Shown here in pieces: positions 19,389 to 28,399 of a DNA stretch of 64,000 bases. Under the pieces are notes generated by a model. It was given only the letters and a program-made list of their open reading frames with translations, did not search any database and was not told the DNA's origin. Origin of the DNA: Mycobacterium paraense (GTDB lineage Bacteria; Actinomycetota; Actinomycetes; Mycobacteriales; Mycobacteriaceae); NCBI RefSeq assembly GCF_002101815.1, contig NZ_LQPM01000012.1, positions 1-64,000 on the forward strand, read 5' to 3'. Position numbers and translations under genes: made by a program. How positions within the stretch are numbered: position 1 is the first letter of the stretch; every line of letters begins with the position of its first letter.

Positions 19389-20169
19389 GCAGACCGAGAG
19401 CCTGCGCGCTCTGGTAGAGGCAGATCGCCGCGGCGGCCGCGATGTTCAGGCTCTCGGCGCCGCCCGCCATCGGGATGCAGACGCGGTCGTCCGCCGCCGC
19501 CCCGAGCTCCGCCGGCAACCCGTGCGCCTCGGCGCCGAACAACCAGGCCGTCGGCGCGGTCAGATCCGCCTCGTCGAGCCGTGTCGCCCCGTCGATCGTG
19601 GTGGCCAGCACCCGCAGCCCGGCGGCGCGCAGGGCGGCGACCGCGGCGGTGGCATCGGGGGCGGCGACGACCGGGATGGAGAAGATGCTGCCCGCCGAGG
19701 CGCGCAGGCATTTGCCGTTGTACGGGTCGACGCTGTGCCCGCCGAGGATTACCGCCCCCGCGCCCATGGCATCGGCGATGCGGATCAGCGTCCCCGCATT
19801 GCCCGGCTCACCGATCGCGACCGGAACCGCGACCAACCGCGGCGGGGCGGCCAGCACGTCCTCGAGCCGGGTCGCCGGCACGTCGCACACCGCGACCAGG
19901 CCCGCGGGGGTGACGGTGTCCGACAGCGCCTTTGCGGCCCGCTCGGTGACGAGATGGACCGTGCAGCGCTGGACGTCCAGCAGCGCGGCGTGCCGCTGTG
20001 CGGCGGGTTCGGTGACGAAGACCTCGCGGATCAACCCGCGACGGGACGCGGCCTCGACCAGGTTGGGGCCTTCGGCCAGGAATCGTGCCGCCCGCCGGCG
20101 GCCGACGTGCCGGTGCAGTTTGACCGCCGCGGCCACCCGGGCCGAGCGTTCCGTGAGGGCCGCGGGCAT
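19375..20169 (-). CDS. tsnR: SPOUT-class 23S rRNA (guanosine/ribose) methyltransferase
   Basis: 264 residues. An N-terminal substrate-binding domain precedes the trefoil-knot SpoU domain. The three SPOUT motifs are clear: EPGNAGTLIRIADAMGA, WLFGAEAHGLP and IPMAGGAESLNIAAAAAI. These bind S-adenosylmethionine for rRNA 2'-O-methylation. It follows rplT by 9 bp with no ribosome site close to the ATG, so coupled translation with rplT is likely. It matches Rv1644 (tsnR) by position; the precise target base cannot be read from sequence. Confidence 0.93.
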   Translation of the reverse strand: MPAALTERSARVAAAVKLHRHVGRRRAARFLAEGPNLVEAASRRGLIREVFVTEPAAQRHAALLDVQRCTVHLVTERAAKALSDTVTPAGLVAVCDVPATRLEDVLAAPPRLVAVPVAIGEPGNAGTLIRIADAMGAGAVILGGHSVDPYNGKCLRASAGSIFSIPVVAAPDATAAVAALRAAGLRVLATTIDGATRLDEADLTAPTAWLFGAEAHGLPAELGAAADDRVCIPMAGGAESLNIAAAAAICLYQSAQALGLLKRP

Positions 20170-20178
20170 CGTCGCGGG

Positions 20179-20574
20179 TTAAGCGGCTTCTCCCGAATCC
20201 GAGGGGGCGTTGACGTCGTCGGGCAGGGCCGTGCGGGCGACCTCGACCAGCGCGGTGAACGCGGCCGGATCGGTGATCGCGATGTCGGCCAGGTTTTTCC
20301 GGTCCACTTCGACGCCGGCGGCCTTGAGGCCCTGGATCAGCCGGTTGTAGGTGATGTCGTTGGCGCGGGCCGCCGCGTTGATCCGCGAGATCCACAGTTT
20401 GCGGAACTCGCCCTTGCGCGCGCGGCGGTCGCGGTAGGCGTAGTTCAGCGAATGCAGCTGCTGCTCTTTGGCTTTGCGGTAGAGCCGGGATCGCTGGCCG
20501 CGATAGCCTTTCGAGGCCTTCAGGACGCTGCGCCTCTTCTTGTGGGCGTTGACTGCCCGCTTCACGCGTGCCAT
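20179..20574 (-). CDS. rplT: Ribosomal protein L20
   Basis: 131 residues with the basic N-terminal helix [19 protein letters not shown] and the [20 protein letters not shown] core typical of L20. It is a primary 23S rRNA binder needed for 50S assembly. The C-terminal ~12 acidic residues form an extra tail compared with short L20s. It is third in the infC-rpmI-rplT operon, with AGGA upstream of the ATG at 20574. In Firmicutes and E. coli, L20 represses this operon; whether it does so here is unknown. Confidence 0.98.
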   Translation of the reverse strand: MARVKRAVNAHKKRRSVLKASKGYRGQRSRLYRKAKEQQLHSLNYAYRDRRARKGEFRKLWISRINAAARANDITYNRLIQGLKAAGVEVDRKNLADIAITDPAAFTALVEVARTALPDDVNAPSDSGEAA

Positions 20575-20630
20575 TGGATGTTCCTACTCTCGTTCAGGCA
20601 GTAATGGGTTCGTCTGGGTTAGGTCGGCTG

Positions 20631-20825
20631 TCAGCCGTTGAGCAGCTTGTTGACGCGCTTGGTGTCGTTGGCTGCCACCACGGTGCGGCCGTCGAGCCGC
20701 CGGGTTCGCTTGGTGGGCTTGTGCTCGAGCAGGTGGCGCCGATTCGCCTTCTGGCGCACGATCTTTCCGCTACCGGTGCGCCGGAACCGCTTCGAAGCCC
20801 CGCTGTGGGTCTTTGCCTTGGGCAT
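20631..20825 (-). CDS. rpmI: Ribosomal protein L35
   Basis: 64 residues, the normal length of L35, with the conserved [20 protein letters not shown] start and the Lys/Arg-rich middle [14 protein letters not shown]. It is a small 50S protein. It lies between infC (51 bp upstream) and rplT (56 bp downstream) in the standard infC-rpmI-rplT order. Confidence 0.98.
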   Translation of the reverse strand: MPKAKTHSGASKRFRRTGSGKIVRQKANRRHLLEHKPTKRTRRLDGRTVVAANDTKRVNKLLNG

Positions 20826-20876
20826 GTTTCCTCTACTTACTTTCTCGTACTGCTCGTACTTGCTCGAGCTGTCAGG

Positions 20877-21482
20877 TCAGTTGGCCGACGGGTTCGTTTC
20901 CGCCGCGTCGGCGTCCGTCGCCGCACTGCTCCCCGGTCCCTCGGGATGCCGCGCCCTGGCGCGGGTCTTCGCACCGCGGTGCGGCGCCAGCACCATCGTC
21001 ATGTTGCGGCCGTCCTGCTTGGCGGACGTTTCGACGAATCCGTATTCGGCGACATCCGCGCCCAGCCGCTGCAGCAATCGGTAGCCCAACTCGGGCCTCG
21101 ACTGCTCGCGTCCACGAAACATGATGGTGACCTTGACCTTCGATCCCGCCTCCAGGAAGCGGATTACGTGGCCCTTCTTGGTCTCGTAATCGTGATCGTC
21201 GATCTTGGGTCGCAGCTTTTGTTCTTTGACGACGGTCTGCTGCTGGTTCCGGCGGGATTCGCGCGCCTTTTGCGCCGCCTCGTATTTGAACTTGCCGTAA
21301 TCCATGATCTTGCAGACCGGCGGCCTGGCGTTCGGGGCAACTTCAACGAGATCGAGATCGGCGTCCGCGGCGACGCGCAGTGCGTCTTCGATGCGCACTA
21401 TGCCTACCTGCTCCCCTCCTGGGCCGATCAATCGGACTTCAGGTACGCGGATGCGCTCGTTGACGCGGGTCTCAGTGCTGAT
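20877..21482 (-). CDS. infC: Translation initiation factor IF-3, probable ATC start
   Basis: 201 residues if translation begins at ATC 21482-21480, reading (fMet)[19 protein letters not shown]-3 binds the 30S subunit and rejects wrong start codons and initiator tRNAs. The N-domain, the linker [20 protein letters not shown] and the C-domain [19 protein letters not shown] are intact, with a mycobacterial C-terminal extension rich in Ala/Thr. AAGGGAGG stands 4 nt before the ATC and no ATG, GTG or TTG lies near that site; the next upstream candidate is a TTG 16 codons earlier without a site. AUU/AUC starts are a known feature of infC that lets IF-3 repress itself. It leads the rpmI-rplT operon. 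Confidence 0.95.
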   Translation of the reverse strand: MSTETRVNERIRVPEVRLIGPGGEQVGIVRIEDALRVAADADLDLVEVAPNARPPVCKIMDYGKFKYEAAQKARESRRNQQQTVVKEQKLRPKIDDHDYETKKGHVIRFLEAGSKVKVTIMFRGREQSRPELGYRLLQRLGADVAEYGFVETSAKQDGRNMTMVLAPHRGAKTRARARHPEGPGSSAATDADAAETNPSAN

Positions 21483-21572
21483 GGGGCCTCCCTTGTTGGG
21501 CTTCTGGTTCTCCGGTGGCGGCCAGTCCAAACGCCCGTCGGAGATTCAGCGGTGAAAACCCGCACCACCAGC

Positions 21573-21596
21573 AAAAAAGCCCTGCACAAGCAGGGC
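21573..21596 (-). terminator. Intrinsic terminator/attenuator in infC leader
   Basis: On the minus strand GCCCTGC-TTGT-GCAGGGC forms a perfect 7-bp stem with a 4-nt loop, directly followed by six T's. It is 90 nt upstream of the infC start and inside its leader, so it can only act as a conditional terminator for infC-rpmI-rplT. Confidence 0.75.
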
Positions 21597-21914
21597 CCAA
21601 TGCCGACCGATCGCGGCTCGTACGAGCCGCCCGCGCTACGCGGAACAGGCATCCACGATGCCTGTGACCGGACCGTGTCGCCTGGAACGAGGCTGGAAGC
21701 CTGTGTCGCGGCTAGCGGTGGGAGTGGGACTCCACTTACTGTTCCCCGGCGTGCACCGGGATGGTCGCAGCCCACAGTTTAGCAGCCGTGGGGCGTCTTC
21801 CAGCACGTCGGCGGCCGGGCGGGGGTGGCGCCCGGGTGCCGCCGCGCCGACGCCGCCCGCGACTGCCCGTCGCGGCTCTTGGCGCTTCGTCAGGATTTTC
21901 ATGGGTTGAGGGCA

Positions 21915-21920
21915 TATCCT
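21915..21920 (+). promoter_or_regulatory. -10 box of lysX, leaderless transcript likely
   Basis: TATCCT fits the mycobacterial TANNNT -10 pattern and ends 8 nt before the GTG at 21929. A start site at or next to that GTG would give a leaderless mRNA, common in mycobacteria. No ribosome site precedes the GTG. A good -35 box is not seen. Confidence 0.45.
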
Positions 21921-21928
21921 CGCGGTCT

Positions 21929-24900
21929 GTGACTGTAGCTACGTCCCGCTTCGGCCCGCGTTCGGGCAGCCAGCCGAACTCCCGGTATCGGTGGGTACCG
22001 GCGGCGGCGGGCTGGACGGTCGGCGTCATCGCGACCCTGTCACTGGTCGCCAGCGTGTCGCCGCTGATCCGGTGGCTGATCAAGGTCCCGCGCGAATTCA
22101 TCAACGACTACCTGTTCAACTTCCCGGACACCAGCATCGCGTGGTCGTTCGTGCTGGCCCTGCTGGCCGCCGCGCTCACGGCGCGCAAACGCATCGCCTG
22201 GGTGCTGCTGCTCGGCAACATGATCCTGGCCGCCGCGCTGAACGCCGCCGACATCGCCGCCGGGGACAACACCCCGGCCGAATCCTTCGGCGAGAACCTC
22301 GGTTTCGCGCTGCACATCGTCGCGATCGTGCTGCTGGTGCTGTCCTATCGCCAGTTCTGGGCCAAGGTCCGCAAGGCCGCCCTGTTCAAGGCGGCCGCGG
22401 TGCTGTTCACCGGGTGGGTGATCGGCATCCTGGCCTCCTGGGGCCTGGTCGAGATGTTCCCGGGCACCCTCGCGCCCGACTCCCGCTTCTGGTACGTGGT
22501 CAACCGGGTCGTCGGGTTCTCCCTGGTCGATCCCGACGCGTTCACCGGCCGCCCGCACGTCCTGCTCAACGCCGTCTTCGGGCTGTTCGGCGCGCTCGCG
22601 CTGATCGCGGCGACGATCGTGCTGTTCCAGTCCCAGCGCGCCGACAACGCGCTCACCGGCGAGGACGAGTCGGCCATCCGCGGGCTGCTGGAGCTGTACG
22701 GCAAGAACGACTCCCTCGGTTACTTCGCCACCCGCCGCGACAAGTCGGTGGTGTTCGCCCACAGCGGCCGGGCCGCCATCACCTACCGCGTCGAGGTCGG
22801 CGTCTGCCTGGCCAGCGGCGACCCGGTGGGCGATCCGCGGGCGTGGCCGCAGGCCATCGATGCGTGGTTGGGCCTGTGCCAGACCTACGGCTGGGCGCCC
22901 GGGGTGATGGGGGCCAGTTCGCAGGGCGCCCAGGCGTATCGGGAGGCCGGCCTCAACGCGCTGGAGCTCGGCGACGAGGCCATTTTGCGGGCGTCCGATT
23001 TCAAGCTGTCCGGCCCCGACATGCGCGGGGTGCGCCAGGCGGTGACGCGGGCCCGCCGGGCCGGGCTGACGGTGCGCATCCGCCGGCACCGCGACATCTC
23101 CGCCGACGAGATGGCCGACACGATTTCGCGCGCCGACGCCTGGCGCGACACCCAGACCGAACGCGGTTTCTCCATGGCACTGGGCCGGCTCGGCGATCCC
23201 GCCGACGGGGACTGCCTGCTGGTCGAGGCCCTGGACCGCGACGGCCGGGTGGTCGCGATGCTCTCGCTGGTCCCGTGGGGAAGCACGGGGGTGTCGCTGG
23301 ACCTGATGCGCCGTTCCCCGCAATCCCCCAACGGCACGATCGAGCTCATGGTCAGCGAGCTGACGCTGAACGCGGAAACCCTTGGCATCATTCGCATTTC
23401 GCTGAACTTCGCCATGTTCCGTTCCGCGTTCGAGCAAGGCGCCCAGTTGGGCGCCGGCCCGGTTGCGCGGTTGTGGCGCGGCTTTTTGCTGTTCTTCTCC
23501 CGGTGGTGGCAGCTGGAAACGTTGTACCGCTCCAACATGAAGTACCAACCGGATTGGGTTCCCCGCTACGCCTGCTACGAGGACGCCCGCCTGATTCCCC
23601 GCGTCGGCGTGGCCTCCGCCCTGGCCGAGGGGTTCCTGGTGTTCCCGTTCAGCCGGCGCAAGACGCACACCGGGCATCACCCCGCCGTCCCGGCCAGGCT
23701 GGCCGAGTCGGGGTTGTTGCATCACGACGGGTCGGCGCCGGATGTGAGCGGGCTGCAGCGCGGCGCGAGCGCCGCCGAAGCGGAGGAGTCCCGGGCCCGC
23801 CTGCCCGAGCAGGTGCGGGTGCGCCTGGCGAAGCTGAAGATCTTGCAGCGCAACGGCGTTGACGCGTACCCGGTGGGAACCCCGCCCAGCCACACCATCG
23901 TCCGCGCGCTGGACGCCGACGACGCGGAAAGCGTGTCGGTGGCCGGCCGCATCCTGCGGATCCGCGACTACGGCGGCGTGCTGTTCGCCCAGGTGCGTGA
24001 CTGGTCGGGCGAACTTCAGGTGCTGCTGGACAATTCGCACCTCGAGCGCAGCCGCACCGCCGATTTCACCGCGGCCATCGATCTCGGTGACCTGGTCGAG
24101 ATGACCGGGCACATGGGCTACAGCAAGAACGGGACCCGCTCGTTGATCGTGCGCGACTGGCGGATGATCGGTAAGTGCCTGCGGCCGTTGCCGAACAAGT
24201 GGAAGGGGCTGACCGACCCCGAGGCGCGGGTGCGCACCCGCTACGTCGACCTGGCGGTCAATCCCGAATCGCGCGACCTGATCAAGGCCCGCAGCAGCGT
24301 GCTGCGGTCGGTGCGGGAAACGCTGTTCGCCAAAGGCTTCATCGAGGTTGAGACGCCCATCCTCCAGCAGATCCACGGTGGCGCCACCGCCCGGCCGTTC
24401 GTCACCCACATCAACACCTACGACATGGACCTGTTCTTGCGCATCGCGCCGGAGCTGTACCTGAAGCGGTTGTGCGTCGGCGGCGTGGAGCGGGTGTTCG
24501 AGCTGGGCCGGGCCTTCCGCAACGAGGGCGTCGACTTCAGCCACAATCCGGAATTCACCCTGCTCGAGGCCTACCAGGCGCACGCCGACTACAAGGTGTG
24601 GATCGATGGCTGCCGCGAGCTCATCCAGAACGCTGCGCAGGCCGCCAACGGCGAGCAGACGGTGCTGCGGCCCCGCGGCGGCGGCGACGGCACCGAGGGA
24701 CGGCTAGAGCCGGTCGACATCTCCGGCATCTGGCCGGTGAAGACCGTGTACGACGCGGTGTCGGAAGCCCTCGGCGAGCGCGTCGACACCGAGACGTCGC
24801 TGGCGGCCCTGCGCAAGCTGTCCGACGCCGTGCACATTCCCTATCGCGCGCATTGGGACTCGGGCGCCGTCGTGCTCGAGTTGTACGAGCACCTGGTGGA

Positions 24901-25270
24901 GGACAAGACCGAGCAGCCCACGTTCTACATCGACTTCCCCACCTCGGTGTCGCCGTTGACCCGGCCGCACCGCAGCCAGCCCGGCGTCGCCGAGCGGTGG
25001 GACCTGGTGGCGTGGGGCGTCGAGCTGGGAACCGCGTACAGCGAGTTGACCGATCCGGTGGAGCAGCGGCGCCGGCTGCAGGAGCAGTCGCTGTTGGCCG
25101 CCGGCGGGGATCCCGAAGCGATGGAGCTCGACGAAGACTTCCTGCAAGCCATGGAATACGCGATGCCGCCCACGGGCGGGATGGGCATGGGCATCGATCG
25201 GCTCGTCATGCTCATAACCGGCCGCAGCATCCGCGAGACCCTGCCATTTCCGCTGGCCAAGCCGCACTGA
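21929..25270 (+). CDS. lysX: LysX: lysyl-phosphatidylglycerol synthase fused to lysyl-tRNA synthetase
   Basis: 1113 residues from GTG 21929. The N-terminal half has about seven membrane helices and then an MprF-like cytosolic transferase (DUF2156) domain with [24 protein letters not shown] and [16 protein letters not shown]. This moves lysine from Lys-tRNA to phosphatidylglycerol. From about residue 620 follows a class II LysRS: OB fold ([18 protein letters not shown]), motif 2 ([20 protein letters not shown]) and motif 3 ([20 protein letters not shown]). The fusion makes its own Lys-tRNA for membrane lysinylation, which in M. tuberculosis gives resistance to cationic peptides. It equals Rv1640c. 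The frame extends upstream, but the GTG fits the promoter and the first conserved residues. Confidence 0.96.
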   Translation: MTVATSRFGPRSGSQPNSRYRWVPAAAGWTVGVIATLSLVASVSPLIRWLIKVPREFINDYLFNFPDTSIAWSFVLALLAAALTARKRIAWVLLLGNMILAAALNAADIAAGDNTPAESFGENLGFALHIVAIVLLVLSYRQFWAKVRKAALFKAAAVLFTGWVIGILASWGLVEMFPGTLAPDSRFWYVVNRVVGFSLVDPDAFTGRPHVLLNAVFGLFGALALIAATIVLFQSQRADNALTGEDESAIRGLLELYGKNDSLGYFATRRDKSVVFAHSGRAAITYRVEVGVCLASGDPVGDPRAWPQAIDAWLGLCQTYGWAPGVMGASSQGAQAYREAGLNALELGDEAILRASDFKLSGPDMRGVRQAVTRARRAGLTVRIRRHRDISADEMADTISRADAWRDTQTERGFSMALGRLGDPADGDCLLVEALDRDGRVVAMLSLVPWGSTGVSLDLMRRSPQSPNGTIELMVSELTLNAETLGIIRISLNFAMFRSAFEQGAQLGAGPVARLWRGFLLFFSRWWQLETLYRSNMKYQPDWVPRYACYEDARLIPRVGVASALAEGFLVFPFSRRKTHTGHHPAVPARLAESGLLHHDGSAPDVSGLQRGASAAEAEESRARLPEQVRVRLAKLKILQRNGVDAYPVGTPPSHTIVRALDADDAESVSVAGRILRIRDYGGVLFAQVRDWSGELQVLLDNSHLERSRTADFTAAIDLGDLVEMTGHMGYSKNGTRSLIVRDWRMIGKCLRPLPNKWKGLTDPEARVRTRYVDLAVNPESRDLIKARSSVLRSVRETLFAKGFIEVETPILQQIHGGATARPFVTHINTYDMDLFLRIAPELYLKRLCVGGVERVFELGRAFRNEGVDFSHNPEFTLLEAYQAHADYKVWIDGCRELIQNAAQAANGEQTVLRPRGGGDGTEGRLEPVDISGIWPVKTVYDAVSEALGERVDTETSLAALRKLSDAVHIPYRAHWDSGAVVLELYEHLVEDKTEQPTFYIDFPTSVSPLTRPHRSQPGVAERWDLVAWGVELGTAYSELTDPVEQRRRLQEQSLLAAGGDPEAMELDEDFLQAMEYAMPPTGGMGMGIDRLVMLITGRSIRETLPFPLAKPH

Positions 25271-25346
25271 ACGAGCCCTGAACTCCTCCGGGCGTCGGGG
25301 CGGACATTCGGCGATTATGTTCCGGGCAGGTTAACGATCCATCACA

Positions 25347-26834
25347 ATGAGTCCCGTGACCGCCCCGACGCCCCTGCCCACCGCGCAGTTGCTGGCGAGT
25401 AGTCACACCTCCCTGATGCACGGCTGGGTGCCCGCGACGGTCCAAGTCGGTGCCGCCGTCGTGCTGACGCTGGCCGTCGGCTGGAGGTCACGGCGGTGGC
25501 GGACGATCTGGCTGCCGCTGGCGGGCCTGCTCGGCGGCGCCGCGGCCTATGTGACGCACTGGTACATCGTCGATCGCGGCCTGTCCGACGAGCCGGCGCC
25601 GGCGGGACTGTGGGTGTGGATCGCGTTGACCGGGCTCGCCGCTGCCATACTCGTGCTGGGCTGGCGCAGCGCGCCGCCGTGGCGCCGCGGCGCGACCGCC
25701 CTCGCGGTTCCGCTGTGTTTGCTCTGCGCGGCGCTGACGCTCAACCTGTGGGTGGGCTACTTCCCGACCGTGCAGGCGGCGTGGAGCCAGCTCACCTCCG
25801 GGCCCCTGCCCGACCAGACGGACCCGGCCACCGTTACGGCGATGGTCGCAAAGCGGGCCCGCCCTTCGCACGGCAGCGTGGTGCCGGTGGTGATCCCTTC
25901 GGAGGCATCGCATTTCAAGCACCGCGGTGAACTGGTGTACCTGCCGCCCGAATGGTTCACCAGCAGCCCGCCACCGGCGCTGCCGACGGTGATGATGATC
26001 GGCGGGCAGTTCAACACGCCCGCGGATTGGACGCGGGCGGGCAACGCCGTCAAGACCATCGACGACTTCGCGGCCGCGCACGCCGGCAAGGCGCCGGTGT
26101 TGGTGTTCGTCGACTCTGGGGGCGCCTTCAACAACGACACCGAATGTGTCAACGGCGTTCGCGGCAACGCGGCCGACCACCTCACCAAGGACGTTGTCCC
26201 CTACATGATCTCGAAGTTCGGCGTCAGCCCCGACCGGTCCAACTGGGGCGTCGCCGGCTGGTCGATGGGCGGGACCTGCGCCGTCGACCTGACCGTCATG
26301 CACCCGGAGATGTTCAGCGCGTTCGTCGACGTCGCCGGCGACTTCTACCCCAACGCGGGCACCAAGGCCCAGACCATCGCCCGGCTGTTCGGCGGCAACG
26401 CCGAGGCCTGGGCGGCATTCGACCCGACCACGGTGATCAACCGGCACGGCCCGTACCGCGACGTGGCCGGCTGGTTCGCCATCTCCTCGGACGGCCCGCC
26501 CGCACCGCGGCGCGACCCGTCGGTAACCGACGCCGGCGCGCTGCGTCTCGTCAGTCGCGACGCCGCGGCCAACCCGAGCAACCAGACGGCGGCCGCCTAT
26601 TCGCTGTGCGCGCTCGGCCGCGCCAACGGCATCGACTGCGCGGTACTCCCCCAGCCCGGCAAACACGACTGGCCCTTTGCGGACAGGGCTTTCGCGGCCG
26701 CGCTGCCGTGGCTGGCCGGCCGGCTCGGCACCCCCGGGGTCGCGCGGACCCCGCTGCCCACGGTGTCCGCCCCGTCCGCGCCGCCTAACCAGGTGGTGGT
26801 CCCGGCCGAGCGGTCGAGCACCGCCGGCAAGTAG
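25347..26834 (+). CDS. Membrane-anchored esterase/Ag85-like alpha/beta hydrolase (Rv1639c type)
   Basis: 495 residues. Four hydrophobic helices lie in the first ~150 residues, followed by an extracytoplasmic alpha/beta-hydrolase domain. The nucleophile elbow is GWSMGG; DSGGAFNNDTECVNG and GKHDWPFADRAF resemble the esterase D/antigen 85 fold, with the last His a likely catalytic residue. The substrate is unknown; a cell-envelope ester is an inference. The ATG at 25347 lies 76 bp after lysX on the same strand, as in Rv1640c-Rv1639c. It converges with the dienelactone hydrolase gene (12-bp gap), which marks the left edge of the inserted block. Confidence 0.87.
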   Translation: MSPVTAPTPLPTAQLLASSHTSLMHGWVPATVQVGAAVVLTLAVGWRSRRWRTIWLPLAGLLGGAAAYVTHWYIVDRGLSDEPAPAGLWVWIALTGLAAAILVLGWRSAPPWRRGATALAVPLCLLCAALTLNLWVGYFPTVQAAWSQLTSGPLPDQTDPATVTAMVAKRARPSHGSVVPVVIPSEASHFKHRGELVYLPPEWFTSSPPPALPTVMMIGGQFNTPADWTRAGNAVKTIDDFAAAHAGKAPVLVFVDSGGAFNNDTECVNGVRGNAADHLTKDVVPYMISKFGVSPDRSNWGVAGWSMGGTCAVDLTVMHPEMFSAFVDVAGDFYPNAGTKAQTIARLFGGNAEAWAAFDPTTVINRHGPYRDVAGWFAISSDGPPAPRRDPSVTDAGALRLVSRDAAANPSNQTAAAYSLCALGRANGIDCAVLPQPGKHDWPFADRAFAAALPWLAGRLGTPGVARTPLPTVSAPSAPPNQVVVPAERSSTAGK

Positions 26835-26846
26835 CCGCCACCGTCG

Positions 26847-27554
26847 TTACTTCAGGTGCTCATCGAAGAAAGTGACCATCCGCCGCCAGGCGTCTTCCGC
26901 CTCGGGTTCGGAATAAGCCATCCCGGTCAGACCCGCGATGATCCGGATCGGCGCGGGCACGGCGTGGTCGTTCATGAAGCTGTGGCCGACGCCGGGGTAT
27001 TCCTTGATGTCGCGCGGTACGTCGCCTTCCGCCAAAATTGCTTCCAGTCGGGCTGCCGTGCCCCGCCGGACGATGGGGTCTTTCCCGCCGAAACTTCCCA
27101 CTAGAGGGCACGATTCGCGCAGCGCTTCGACGTCCTTGGGGAGCAGGCCGTAGTTCGGCGCCGTCGCATTGAAGAGGCCCCGGGCAGCGAGCTGCAAGAC
27201 GAACCCAGCGCCCATGCAAAAGCCGGCCAGCCCAACCTTGCCGGTGCACCGCTCGTCGGCGATGAGGTGATCGCGGGCTGCGACGAGATCGTCGTGGGCG
27301 CGGCCGTGGCCGGCGAGATGCGCGCGGATCGTGCTGATCACGCACCCGATCTTGGGATCGCGGCCGTCGTAGAGCGCCGGGGCCAGCGTCAGGTAACCGT
27401 TGTGGGCGAATCGATCCGAGATTTGTCGCAGGTTCGCGGTCATGCCGAGAACGTCCTGGACCACCACCACGCCCGGCCACGGGCCCTGCCCGTCGGGGAC
27501 GGCCAGATAGCCGGGCAGGTTGCCGTTGGCGCCCACATAGATGACTTCAACCAC
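26847..27554 (-). CDS. Dienelactone hydrolase family protein
   Basis: 235 residues from the GTG at 27554 (VVEVIYVGANGNLPGYLAVP), preceded by GGGGGGAT. The frame runs further upstream, but the conserved family N-terminus starts here and that region is the shared promoter. The triad of the family is visible: Cys in GLAGFCMGAG, Asp in GSFGGKDPI and His in YPGVGHSFMNDH. The length fits. Such enzymes open lactones or other small esters; the substrate here is unknown. It diverges from the TetR gene with a 108-bp gap, so the regulator probably controls it. Confidence 0.9.
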   Translation of the reverse strand: MVEVIYVGANGNLPGYLAVPDGQGPWPGVVVVQDVLGMTANLRQISDRFAHNGYLTLAPALYDGRDPKIGCVISTIRAHLAGHGRAHDDLVAARDHLIADERCTGKVGLAGFCMGAGFVLQLAARGLFNATAPNYGLLPKDVEALRESCPLVGSFGGKDPIVRRGTAARLEAILAEGDVPRDIKEYPGVGHSFMNDHAVPAPIRIIAGLTGMAYSEPEAEDAWRRMVTFFDEHLK

Positions 27555-27628
27555 TGCGCGGATCCCCCCAGATATTGTCTCGGATGCCGCGGGCTCTGAC
27601 AGAACGCAAGTGCGGGAACGATACGGGA

Positions 27629-27653
27629 ATATGGTAATCCGATACCCCCATAT
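27629..27653. promoter_or_regulatory. Inverted repeat between hydrolase and TetR genes, probable operator
   Basis: ATATGGTA-ATCCGA-TACC-CC-CATAT: arms ATATGGTA and TACC/CATAT are complementary with a two-base slip. The right arm overlaps TATCGT (27651-27656), the likely -10 box of the TetR gene. A self-binding TetR site that also acts on the divergent hydrolase would sit just here. Confidence 0.5.
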
Positions 27654-27662
27654 CGTAACGCG

Positions 27663-28349
27663 ATGTGGGTGTATTGTCCGGCCGTGGGACCAACCCGCCT
27701 TTTTCCTTACGACCCGCCCGAGCCGCGCGAGCCGTCGGCCAAGGAGCGGATTCGTGACGCCGCGCTGAGCTGCTTTGGTCTTCGCGGTATCGCTGCCACG
27801 TCGCTGCGCACGGTCGCCGAGACCGCCGAGGTTTCGATTGGGCTGGTGCAGCACCACTTCCGCACCAAGGCCGCGCTAAGCGCTGCCGTCGACCAGCACG
27901 TGTTGCAGGTGGTCGGTGAGGCACTGGAACCCAGCGCCCCGCCCGAGCCGCCCGCCGACGGGCTCAACGAAGCCGGGCGCCGGCTGACCGCGCTGATGCT
28001 GGAACGTCCGGACGTCATGACCTATCTCGGGCGCGCGCTCGCCGAGGGCGGCGCATTGGGTTCGGTCATCTTCAACGGGCTGGTTGGCATCAGCGCCGGC
28101 CAGGGCGACCAGTTCATGGAGCAGGGCACGCTCCGACCTGACCTGGATCCCGATTGGGGAGTACTCAACCCGCTCATCTTGCGCGTCGGCGCCATCATTC
28201 TGCATCCGTACATCGAGCTCTACCTAGGCGAGTCTTTCTTCACGGAGCAACAGCTGCGACGCTGGGACGCCGCCGTCACCAGCCTGATACGGCGAGGCCA
28301 GTTCCTCGAGCCGACCGACCCCCCTGATGACAACGTGATCGCTTGGTGA
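27663..28349 (+). CDS. TetR/AcrR family transcriptional regulator
   Basis: 228 residues. The N-terminal helix-turn-helix spans about residues 27-72: AKERIRDAALSCFGLRGI, SLRTVAETAEVSIGLVQHHF and RTKAALSAAVDQHV. The C-terminal half is a helical ligand/dimer domain with no recognised ligand signature. The ATG at 27663 stands 7 nt after TATCGT, so a leaderless mRNA is plausible; a GTG seven codons in is an alternative. Its neighbours suggest control of the divergent dienelactone hydrolase and perhaps the E1-nitroreductase gene 50 bp downstream. In H37Rv a TetR gene (Rv1353c) also neighbours the Rv1354c-Rv1355c pair. Confidence 0.9.
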   Translation: MWVYCPAVGPTRLFPYDPPEPREPSAKERIRDAALSCFGLRGIAATSLRTVAETAEVSIGLVQHHFRTKAALSAAVDQHVLQVVGEALEPSAPPEPPADGLNEAGRRLTALMLERPDVMTYLGRALAEGGALGSVIFNGLVGISAGQGDQFMEQGTLRPDLDPDWGVLNPLILRVGAIILHPYIELYLGESFFTEQQLRRWDAAVTSLIRRGQFLEPTDPPDDNVIAW

Positions 28350-28384
28350 GCGGCCAAGCCCAGCCCGCGTCGTCGGTCAGGTGC

Positions 28385-28390
28385 TATACA
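28385..28390 (+). promoter_or_regulatory. -10 box (extended) upstream of the E1-nitroreductase gene
   Basis: TGCTATACA: TATACA with an upstream TG dinucleotide, ending 9 nt before the ATG at 28400. It implies a leader of only 0-3 nt. It suggests the gene has its own promoter in addition to any read-through from the TetR gene. Confidence 0.4.
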
Positions 28391-28399
28391 CGAAACACC

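Larger units (their letters stand above)
21483..21928. other. infC leader and divergent infC/lysX promoter region
   Basis: 446 bp between infC and lysX. It holds the infC leader with an intrinsic terminator (21573-21596), a fully palindromic 18-mer GCGGCTCGTACGAGCCGC (21613-21630) and an 8-bp stem with three-base loop, CAGGCATC-CAC-GATGCCTG (21646-21664). Minus-strand TAAACT near 21777-21782 is a possible infC -10 box, which would give a leader of nearly 300 nt. The lysX promoter lies at the right end. Confidence 0.6.
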
